Below are positions 1 to 4,738 of a DNA stretch of 5,265 nt, piece after piece. The DNA comes from Deltaproteobacteria bacterium (GTDB taxonomy: Bacteria > Desulfobacterota_B > Binatia > UBA9968): NCBI GenBank assembly GCA_022545745.1, contig JACZQL010000153.1, forward strand, positions 1 to 5,265, given 5' to 3'. The notes beneath the pieces were generated by a model that worked only from the letters and a program-made list of their open reading frames with translations, was not told the DNA's origin and did no database searches. Positions within the stretch are counted from its first letter, which is position 1, and each line of letters starts with the position of its first letter. The translations under genes were made by a program, and so were the position numbers.

Positions 1-237
1 TGTCCCACTAGAATTGCCCCCTTTGTTTCATATTTTTAAAATTCAGCTAGCTCACCTTATAAGACCCTCCTTAAATAATCGGGATTGTATCTAAACACAC
101 GGCCTCCCTGAGGGTCAAGAGAACGGTTGGTTCGAGCCCCAGGGGACGCGTATGCCACAACAGGAGCTTGCATTGCGGCATTTCCGGGAGGAAAATAGGC
201 ATGGTCACTACTGAACACTAGGAGCGGACTGCAAACC
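1..237. other. 5' intergenic region, no gene recognised
   Basis: I see no convincing gene in this stretch. A reverse-strand reading of about 62 codons exists but matches nothing I recognise and has no support. The region holds an imperfect hairpin (152-160 pairing with 173-181, 8 of 9 pairs, 12-nt loop). After it comes a strong Shine-Dalgarno-like GGGAGG at 186-191, placed for an ATG at 201 rather than for the gene at 238. The extreme left end (TGTCCCACTAGAATTG) looks like the sort of terminus an insertion sequence can have, but nothing to its left is visible. Confidence 0.5.
186..221 (+). promoter_or_regulatory. possible leader mini-ORF (six codons) with strong ribosome binding site
   Basis: GGGAGG at 186-191 lies 9 nt ahead of ATG 201-203, which opens a six-codon frame (MVTTEH) ending at TAG 219-221. 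The stop is 16 nt before the ATG of the 135-aa gene. That gene has only a distant AGGAG-like site at about 220-224, 13 nt from its start. The arrangement could be translational coupling or a leader, or it could be chance. Nothing in the peptide suggests an attenuation code. Confidence 0.22.
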
Positions 238-645
238 ATGCCCAAATCCTTTTTCGCCGTATTATGTGACGATGTGCGGGAGGAAATGAGAGGGAAAGTG
301 AGCTTGATGGGAATCTTTAGTCAGTTCATGGTCTCTGACTTTTCTAAACCCCTCCCCCGATTCCGCCTCTTTGCGAAAATAGGTTTTGAGAGTGCCGGAA
401 ACCATCCCTTTACGATTAGACTCCGCAGCGGGGAAGGGCAGAACATCTTTGAATTCAGTGGCACGGCCAATGTCAGGGATGAAGACGAAGTAACAAACCT
501 TTATATGGCTAATATAAATATAGGTTTCGACAATCTAAAACTCCCACGACCGGGACTCTACGAACTCGTTTTCTTCTACCAACAGCAAGCGTTTCACATC
601 GTCCCACTCCAGGCAGTCTTGGTCAAACCACCCACTCTTCAGTAA
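238..645 (+). CDS. conserved hypothetical protein, 135 aa (DUF6941-like)
   Basis: This is a short soluble protein with no signal peptide or membrane segment. The N-terminal block has the pattern FFAVLCDDVREE...GKVSLMGIF (residues 5-27), followed by alternating hydrophobic and polar segments that suggest a beta-sandwich. The C-terminal block is 'LPRPGLYELVFFYQQQAFHIVPLQAV' in character (about 102-128). From memory this resembles the bacterial family annotated DUF6941, whose members begin with a 'CDDVR...GK.SLIGIF' block and have no known function; that assignment is not confirmed. The ATG at 238 is chosen because the family-like block starts right after it and the frame is closed by a TAG at 196-198. 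The ribosome site is weak (GGAG at 221-224). No neighbour indicates a role. It is bounded on the right, 18 nt after its stop, by repeat copy A. Confidence 0.72.
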   Translation: MPKSFFAVLCDDVREEMRGKVSLMGIFSQFMVSDFSKPLPRFRLFAKIGFESAGNHPFTIRLRSGEGQNIFEFSGTANVRDEDEVTNLYMANINIGFDNLKLPRPGLYELVFFYQQQAFHIVPLQAVLVKPPTLQ

Positions 646-660
646 CCTACCGAGAAGAGA

Positions 661-760
661 CACTTAACCGCAGATTAACGCGGATAAGGATTTGGACATC
701 TCACCTGCGGAGACGCAGAGACTAAACTGCAAAGCGCATAGAGCATGGCGCAAAGAGCGA
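661..760 (+). repeat. intergenic modular repeat, copy A (half element)
   Basis: The copy begins with TTAACCGCAGATTAACGC (664-681), identical over these 18 nt to copy C at 4522. It continues through a 'GGATTTGGACATCTCACC' stretch to GCGGAGACGCAGAG (707-720), which parallels copy B at 1930-1962. It then carries a GCGCATAGAGCATGGCGC-type module (734-751). The same module appears, reverse-complemented, just outside copy B at 2173-2192. No right-hand inverted arm (GGTTAA) is found before the next gene, so this is a truncated or one-armed copy. Confidence 0.85.
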
Positions 761-889
761 GCAGCAGGCATCCCCTAGCTCGGTACCTTCCACTTGATCT
801 CACTCTAGATGAACCCTAGCACTGCAATTTTGCTCAAGCAGGGATGGACATTCCCTCTATGGTGAGGTAAAAGCCTTCAGATTGGGGCT
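761..889. other. intergenic spacer before the hydrolase gene
   Basis: There is no gene, convincing promoter or terminator here. A small AGGGA/TCCCT dyad lies at about 840-856. The hydrolase start has only a weak GGGG at 884-887, very close to the ATG, and a GGTGAGG at 861-867 that is too far upstream to be an ordinary ribosome site. Confidence 0.4.
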
Positions 890-1756
890 ATGGAAACTCG
901 AGTCAATTTCCCGTCAGATGGCTTGAATTTATGTGGCGTGGTGCAAGCGCCACCTAATTTTAACCCAAATGAGCGCCGGCCAGCCTTTTTGGTCCTACAC
1001 GGCTTCGGCGGTAACAAAGAGGGCTCGGGCCAGATCGCCATCGCCAATCAACTGATCCAGTGGGGCTATGTGACGATGCGCTTTGACTTTCGCGGCTGCG
1101 GCGATAGCGAAGGCGAACATGGTCGCATTCTCTGTCTCGATCAGGTCAAGGACACGTCCAACGCAGCGACCTACATGGCCAGCCGGCCTGACGTGGATCC
1201 CAAGCGTATCGCTTTGGTGGGCAGCAGCTTCGGCGCAGCAGTGGCTGTTTACACGGCCGGTATCGATGAGCGGGTGGCCGCAGTCATCTCCTGCGGAGGT
1301 TGGGGCGATGGCGAACGCAAGTTCCGCCGCCAGCACCCGACCCCCGAGGCGTGGACTCGCTTCACAAACATGTTGGAGGAAGGGCGGCGCCATCGGGAAC
1401 AGACCGGCAAGTCTCTTATGGTCCCACGTTTCGACATCGTTCCCATCCCGGAGCACCTCCGCAACCGTATGAGCAAGAGATCGATTATGGAGTTCCCGGC
1501 TGAAACGGCGCAAAGCATGTACGACTTCCGCGCGGATGAAATGGTGGGAAAGATCGCGCCGCGCCCGTTATTATTGTTACATAGCGCCCGCGACTCCGTG
1601 ACACCCACCGAGGAATCCATCGAGATGTTCCGCAGGGCAAAGCAGCCAACGGAACTGCACTTACTCTCGGAAGTGGATCACTTCACGTTCAGTGAGGAGG
1701 ACCCGCGAGTGTCACGCCTTGTCTCCGACTGGTTGGGACGCTTCTTCCCAGTATAA
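890..1756 (+). CDS. alpha/beta hydrolase (serine hydrolase, S33/dienelactone-hydrolase-like)
   Basis: This is a cytoplasmic alpha/beta-hydrolase fold enzyme of 288 aa, a typical length. Visible motifs, in order, are the oxyanion segment HGFGG (37-41), RFDFRGCGDSEG (64-75), the nucleophile elbow GSSFG with Ser113 (111-115), the acid residue Asp235 in SARDSVTP, and His264 in VDHFTF. A variable region at about 140-210, rich in charged residues, would form the lid. The catalytic triad is therefore Ser113-Asp235-His264. Such enzymes cleave ester, thioester or peptide bonds; the natural substrate cannot be read from sequence. There is no signal peptide. The ATG at 890 gives the expected N-terminal strand before HGFGG; the next in-frame Met (63) would remove the oxyanion loop. 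The gene is flanked by repeat copies A and B and converges on hemE. It appears monocistronic. Confidence 0.93.
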   Translation: METRVNFPSDGLNLCGVVQAPPNFNPNERRPAFLVLHGFGGNKEGSGQIAIANQLIQWGYVTMRFDFRGCGDSEGEHGRILCLDQVKDTSNAATYMASRPDVDPKRIALVGSSFGAAVAVYTAGIDERVAAVISCGGWGDGERKFRRQHPTPEAWTRFTNMLEEGRRHREQTGKSLMVPRFDIVPIPEHLRNRMSKRSIMEFPAETAQSMYDFRADEMVGKIAPRPLLLLHSARDSVTPTEESIEMFRRAKQPTELHLLSEVDHFTFSEEDPRVSRLVSDWLGRFFPV

Positions 1757-1842
1757 TCCCCACTCTATTGATACCGAACTTTCTTGGATTCTTACCGAGA
1801 CAATGTTCAACAGAATCACTTCAATAAAGTTTTTCGCGCCAA

Positions 1843-1883
1843 GACTCCGCCAGAGGACGTACCAGACTTTGGCTAAGCCAAGG
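1843..1883 (+). repeat. stem-loop module shared with copy D
   Basis: The block at 1843-1877 matches 5231-5265 at 30 of 35 positions and starts with the identical 17-nt GACTCCGCCAGAGGACG. It folds as GCCAGAG (1849-1855) against CTTTGGC (1867-1873), with one G-T pair and an 11-nt loop. It overlaps a second small palindrome, TTGGCT/AGCCAA (1870-1882). Here it lies outside the left arm of copy B. In copy D it lies inside the element, so the family is mosaic. Confidence 0.7.
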
Positions 1884-1978
1884 TGTAAAGAATTATTAAC
1901 CGCAGATTCACGCAGATTTACGCAGATAAGGATTCGGACATTTCACCGCAGAGACGCAGAGTACGCTGAGGGAAGAAT

Positions 1979-2012
1979 TTTTGCCCAATCGGGAGACGGC
2001 GATTGGGCAAAA
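1979..2012. repeat. central hairpin 1 of copy B
   Basis: A perfect 13-bp stem (1979-1991 with 2000-2012; inner part TTGCCCAATCG against CGATTGGGCAA) closes an 8-nt loop, GGAGACGG (1992-1999). The loop is complementary to the loop of hairpin 2 (see 2037-2070). Confidence 0.85.
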
Positions 2013-2036
2013 GAGCTAGTCTTTAAAAGAGCTATG

Positions 2037-2070
2037 TTTTTGTTTGTCGTCGTCTCCCGACAAACAAAAA
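2037..2070. repeat. central hairpin 2 of copy B
   Basis: A perfect 13-bp stem (TTTTTGTTTGTCG at 2037-2049 with its reverse complement at 2058-2070) closes an 8-nt loop, TCGTCTCC (2050-2057). Only the innermost TCG/CGA pairs and the loop match hairpin 1 (inverted); the rest of the stem is unrelated in sequence but equally perfect. It has the same total length as hairpin 1 (34 nt). Confidence 0.85.
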
Positions 2071-2200
2071 TGAAACTCTCTGCGCCCTCTGCGCCTCTGC
2101 GGTGAGACTCTTAAAGGGTTCTTTCTCTGTGTTCGTCTGCGTGGGTCTGCGGTTAATTTCTCCTAACACCTTGCGCTATGCTCTTTGCGCTTAGCCGTTT

Positions 2201-3235
2201 TTAACGTGCGCTGAGTTCATGGACCGCTTCCACCATGGCGATCACGTTCTCCACGGGTGTCTCGGGAAGAACCCCATGGCCCAGGTTAAAGATGTGCCCC
2301 GGTCTTCCTTTGGCACGTTTTAATATCTCTGAAACACGGGTTCGAATCTCGGCCCTAGGGGCAAACAGTGCCGTCGGATCAAGGTTTCCTTGCACCCCAA
2401 CATCGTGGCCCACGTGTTTCCATCCCTCCGCCAAATCAACACGCCAGTCCAGACCGATGACATCCCCTCCAGCATCTCGCATGTGCTTGAGCAATCCCGT
2501 GGTCCCCGTACCAAAGTGAATGACAGGAGTCCCCGGGGTCAGCCCAGAGATCAATGTGCGCATGTGAGGGAAGACAAACTTCTGATAGTCATCCGGGGCC
2601 ATGCAGCCGACCCAGCTATCAAAGATCTGGACCGCTTCCGCACCCGCCGCAATTTGCGCGTTCAGGTACTGAATCAGCGCACGCGACAGACGCTCCATTA
2701 GAGCATGCCACGCCCCCGGATCAGAATAGAGGAGTTGCTTCGTGTGAAGATAATTCCGCGAACTTCCCCCATCGATTAAATAGGACGCCAGGGTAAAAGG
2801 AGCACCGGAAAATCCGATCAATGGGACCCGGCCATTGAGTGCTTCACGAATCTTACCAACCGCCTCGAAGACAAAGGGAAGGGATTTTTCAGGATCGACT
2901 TCAAGCAGTCGATCCACATCGGCGCCAGTGCGAACCGGTCTGTGGATTACGGGTCCGTCGTTCTTCGAATACTCCAGTCCCACCCCCATGGGTTCAAGGA
3001 GCAAGAGAATATCGCTAAACAGAATGGCAGCGTCCACTCCCAAGCGCTCCACCGGCAAGAGGGCGATCTCCGTGGCGAGCTCCGGATTTTTACATAGCTC
3101 GAGAAACCCGAATTTTGCTCTGAGGTCTCGATACTCTTTCATATACCGCCCTGCCTGGCGCATGAGCCAAACGGGCGTGTAAGGTGTCTTCTTCCGACGG
3201 CAGGCTGCGAGAAAGGGGTGATTCGGGCTGGTCAT
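2201..3235 (-). CDS. hemE: uroporphyrinogen decarboxylase
   Basis: HemE decarboxylates the four acetate side chains of uroporphyrinogen III to give coproporphyrinogen III, in cytoplasmic haem/tetrapyrrole synthesis, without a cofactor. The protein is 344 aa, the usual family length. The signature PVWLMRQAGRYMKEYR (21-36) supplies substrate-binding Arg26 and Arg30. ILFSDIL (71-77) supplies the central catalytic Asp75. Other family positions are Tyr152 in ASYLIDGG, Ser207 in IFDSWVG, IGLDWRVDL (260-268), and His320 in FNLGHGVLPETP (316-327). All key residues are intact, so the enzyme should be active. The ATG at 3235 gives the normal short N-terminus; the upstream ribosome site is poor (AGAAG-like). 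No other haem gene is in view. The gene lies 89 nt downstream of dinB on the same strand, so co-transcription is possible. Its stop codon abuts repeat copy B. Confidence 0.98.
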   Translation of the reverse strand: MTSPNHPFLAACRRKKTPYTPVWLMRQAGRYMKEYRDLRAKFGFLELCKNPELATEIALLPVERLGVDAAILFSDILLLLEPMGVGLEYSKNDGPVIHRPVRTGADVDRLLEVDPEKSLPFVFEAVGKIREALNGRVPLIGFSGAPFTLASYLIDGGSSRNYLHTKQLLYSDPGAWHALMERLSRALIQYLNAQIAAGAEAVQIFDSWVGCMAPDDYQKFVFPHMRTLISGLTPGTPVIHFGTGTTGLLKHMRDAGGDVIGLDWRVDLAEGWKHVGHDVGVQGNLDPTALFAPRAEIRTRVSEILKRAKGRPGHIFNLGHGVLPETPVENVIAMVEAVHELSAR

Positions 3236-3251
3236 AAGCTTCTGGTGAGGT

Positions 3252-3300
3252 CCAAGCTCCCGAGCTTGGGCGGTGACTGGTACCGGCTATGATGGTACCA
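3252..3300. repeat. two dyads in the dinB-hemE gap
   Basis: CCAAGCTC (3252-3259) and GAGCTTGG (3262-3269) form a perfect 8-bp inverted repeat with a 2-nt centre. TGGTACC (3278-3284) and GGTACCA (3294-3300) form a perfect 7-bp one with a 9-nt loop. Both lie between the dinB stop and the hemE start. No T-run follows in the direction of transcription, so neither is a standard intrinsic terminator. They could be operator or attenuating structures for hemE, or simply mRNA hairpins. Confidence 0.4.
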
Positions 3301-3324
3301 ATTGACCGGCACTCCTTAGTTGCA

Positions 3325-4446
3325 TTAACGACCTGAGTTGTGAGGTTTCGCCGTACCGATGGCCTCGTCTCCGTATTTTTCTCGTATTTCGTCGATGCCC
3401 CGGTACAGCTTTTCCAGTGATTTGCGTTTCTGATGATCGAATATGGACTCCTGCCACCCTGTGCTTTGGAGGTTACTTGCACTTACACCCAATAGACGGA
3501 TCGTTCCGCCGCGTGTGAGATTATTCTTTAAAAGATGGCTTGCCACCTCGAAGATTTCCCGATCGAAACAGGTGGGAGTTGGGAGAGTCTGGGAACGAGT
3601 AATGGTTTTGAAATTGGTATAGCGAATCTTCACGGTGATGCACCGTGCGTAGGAACCGTGATGGCGCAATCGTCCCCCAACTTCCTCGATCAACCTCCAC
3701 AATACTCCCTCCATTTCTTCTACCCTCTGGATTGGTTTATCCAAAGTGGTCTCATTCCCGATGGAGTGATCATGGATCCTATCCTCGGATTCACTTTCGT
3801 CAAGATCGAGATGATGGTTCTTGAGATCAGGATGCTTTAGGAGGTCGGCAATGGTTTTTATTCCTCGCTTGGACAACTCTTCATGAGTCTTTGGGCCAAC
3901 TCCTGGAATTGCCTTGACCGGCAAAGGAGAGAGAAAGCTACGTTCGGCCTGGGCAGGTACATAAATAAGCCCATGGGGTTTGGCATAGGTTGCGGCAATC
4001 TTAGCCAAGACACGGCTAGTGGAAAGTCCACCCGAGCATGGAAGACCGAGCTCTCCCTCTACGCGGTTGATAATATCATGGGATGTCTTTAGAGGCGCAC
4101 CCATAAGCCGCTCTGTCCCGGTGAGATCCACGAGCCCTTCGTCGATGGAGTTGGCGTGAACTTCCGGTGAATACTCATCCAGAAGGGCAAAGACTTTCTC
4201 GGAATACTCGCTGTAAACCCGCCGGCGGCTCGGCAAGAAGATCCCCTGGGGGCAGAGTTTTCTTGCCTGGAAACCAGGCATGGCCGAATGGACACCGTAT
4301 TTTCTAGCCTCGTATGATGCGGAGGTCACAACCCCTCGACCACTCGCGCCCCCTACAATGACAGGCTTGCCCTTCAAGGTAGGATTCAGCACCCGCTCTA
4401 CAGAGACGTAGAAACAATCCATATCGACGTGGAGATACCAGCGCAC
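3325..4446 (-). CDS. dinB: DNA polymerase IV (Y-family translesion polymerase)
   Basis: This is a low-fidelity translesion DNA polymerase of 373 aa. Metal-binding catalytic residues are intact: Asp8 in HVDMDCFYVSVE and Asp102-Glu103 in NSIDEGLVDLTG. Tyr13 sits at the steric-gate position (Phe in E. coli). Next come SGGLSTSRVLAKIAATYAKP (138-157), the helix-hairpin-helix PGVGPKT (181-187), the little finger domain (about 230-330) and a sliding-clamp-like QESIFD (332-337) near the C-terminus. The start is GTG at 4446; the first internal ATG is residue 9 and would delete catalytic Asp8. No good ribosome site precedes it (AGGGG ends only 2 nt away), so a leaderless transcript is possible. Two oddities stand out: SIDEG-L-V-D replaces the usual SIDEA-Y/F-L-D, and the stretch after the hairpin-helix-hairpin (about 205-228) is acidic and shorter than usual. 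No LexA-like box is evident. Confidence 0.94.
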   Translation of the reverse strand: MRWYLHVDMDCFYVSVERVLNPTLKGKPVIVGGASGRGVVTSASYEARKYGVHSAMPGFQARKLCPQGIFLPSRRRVYSEYSEKVFALLDEYSPEVHANSIDEGLVDLTGTERLMGAPLKTSHDIINRVEGELGLPCSGGLSTSRVLAKIAATYAKPHGLIYVPAQAERSFLSPLPVKAIPGVGPKTHEELSKRGIKTIADLLKHPDLKNHHLDLDESESEDRIHDHSIGNETTLDKPIQRVEEMEGVLWRLIEEVGGRLRHHGSYARCITVKIRYTNFKTITRSQTLPTPTCFDREIFEVASHLLKNNLTRGGTIRLLGVSASNLQSTGWQESIFDHQKRKSLEKLYRGIDEIREKYGDEAIGTAKPHNSGR

Positions 4447-4454
4447 AGCCCCTG

Positions 4455-4483
4455 AGATTAGGTGAGGACGTGGCGGAAGTCAA
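4455..4483 (-). promoter_or_regulatory. possible dinB promoter
   Basis: On the reverse strand a TTGACT (4478-4483) and a TAATCT (4455-4460) are separated by exactly 17 nt. The -35 matches consensus at 5 of 6 positions and the -10 at only 3 of 6. Transcription from here would begin within a few nucleotides of the GTG at 4446, giving an almost leaderless mRNA. That would fit the missing ribosome site. Confidence 0.3.
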
Positions 4484-4499
4484 ATTGTCCGACTAAGCG

Positions 4500-4636
4500 G
4501 TCTAAATTCTTAGGAAAAGACTTAACCGCAGATTAACGCAGATACAAATTCTTATGCCCTTCGGGCATTTTTCGGCCGTTTCGACCGAAAACAAACCTGT
4601 GCCCGTCTGCGTCCATCTGCGGTTGTCTGCGGTTAA
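4500..4636. repeat. intergenic modular inverted repeat, copy C (full, compact)
   Basis: The left arm, TTAACCGCAGATTAACGC onward (4522-4543), is paired with a right arm (about 4604-4636) made of three tandem 'GTCTGCGG'-like units ending GGTTAA. The span of 115 bp between the TTAA ends is less than half that of copy B. The centre again contains two successive hairpins (4554-4568 and 4569-4591), unrelated in sequence to those of copy B. Similarity to copy D extends left of the arm (TAAATTCT...GAAAA, 4502-4519 compared with 5154-5170). It lies between the divergent dinB and oxidoreductase genes. Confidence 0.88.
4554..4591. repeat. paired central hairpins of copy C
   Basis: Hairpin 1 is ATGCCC (4554-4559) against GGGCAT (4563-4568) with a TTC loop. 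Hairpin 2 follows directly: TTTTCGG (4569-4575) against CCGAAAA (4585-4591), with an inner C-A mismatch and two more CG pairs. They sit side by side with no spacer, unlike the 24-nt spacer of copy B. I see no clear loop-loop complementarity here. Confidence 0.75.
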
Positions 4637-4674
4637 AAAATTATAAATTTTCCGTCTCCATCTGACATCAGAGG

Positions 4675-4704
4675 CTTGACCTAAGATATACTTAGGTTAA
4701 GAAT
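4675..4704 (+). promoter_or_regulatory. promoter with embedded palindromic operator
   Basis: TTGACC (4676-4681, 5 of 6 to the -35 consensus), a 17-nt spacer and AAGAAT (4699-4704, 4 of 6 to the -10) form a reasonable sigma-70 promoter 35 nt before the oxidoreductase start. A 27-bp dyad covers the -35 and most of the spacer. Its arms, CTTGACCTAAG (4675-4685) and CTTAGGTTAAG (4691-4701), pair at 10 of 11 positions around a 5-nt ATATA centre. A dimeric repressor bound there would block RNA polymerase. The regulator is unknown. Confidence 0.55.
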
Positions 4705-4724
4705 GCTAGAAGATTCGGTTCCAT

Positions 4725-4731
4725 AGGAGGT
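4725..4731 (+). promoter_or_regulatory. strong ribosome binding site of the oxidoreductase
   Basis: AGGAGGT, a near-full Shine-Dalgarno match 7 nt before ATG 4739. It is the only strong, well-placed site upstream of any of the five main genes. Confidence 0.85.
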
Positions 4732-4738
4732 AAACGAC

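Larger units (their letters stand above)
1896..2197. repeat. intergenic modular inverted repeat, copy B (full, nested)
   Basis: This accounts for most of the 444-bp gap between the convergent hydrolase and hemE genes. The outer arms are 1896-1927 (TTAACCGCAG then CGCAGATTNA at a 10-bp period) and about 2131-2156, its near reverse complement ending GGTTAA. Nested inner arms are 1943-1972 and 2076-2105, which pair at 25 of 30 positions (TCACCGCAGAG...). The centre holds two strong hairpins (1979-2012 and 2037-2070). Outside the right arm is a 'TTGCGCTATGCTCTTTGCGC' module (2171-2190) that also occurs inverted in copy A. The repeat ends about 4 nt from the hemE stop codon. It contains no ORF I believe in. 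Bidirectional transcript termination or stabilisation is a possible effect, but neither central hairpin is followed by a proper T-run. Confidence 0.88.

Noticed and set aside
124..152. tRNA-like T-arm sequence GGTTCGAGCCCC
   Set aside because: The flanking bases do not form a T stem, and there is no acceptor stem, anticodon arm or CCA end in the right places.
57..245. 62-codon reverse-strand ORF before the first gene
   Set aside because: It overlaps the first gene's start, has no recognisable similarity or convincing start region, and is compatible with a chance open frame.
635..659. CTCTTC/GAAGAG dyad over the stop of the 135-aa gene as a terminator
   Set aside because: Only a 6-bp stem with a 13-nt loop and no T-run; too weak to call.
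995..1513. 172-codon reverse-strand reading frame inside the hydrolase gene
   Set aside because: It lies wholly antisense to an intact hydrolase with all catalytic motifs, and its translation shows no recognisable domain; it is a shadow frame.
1979..2070. Intrinsic terminators for the convergent genes
   Set aside because: The stems are strong, but neither is followed by a T-run in either direction of transcription; hairpin 2 has T residues only as part of its own stem.
1692..2105. 137-codon forward frame running from the hydrolase end through repeat copy B
   Set aside because: Its second half simply translates the inverted repeat and hairpins, and its start is inside the hydrolase; no protein-like pattern.
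1896..2156. CRISPR array
   Set aside because: The repeated units are short, contiguous 10-bp motifs in inverted arms, with no regular 30-40 bp spacers and no cas genes.
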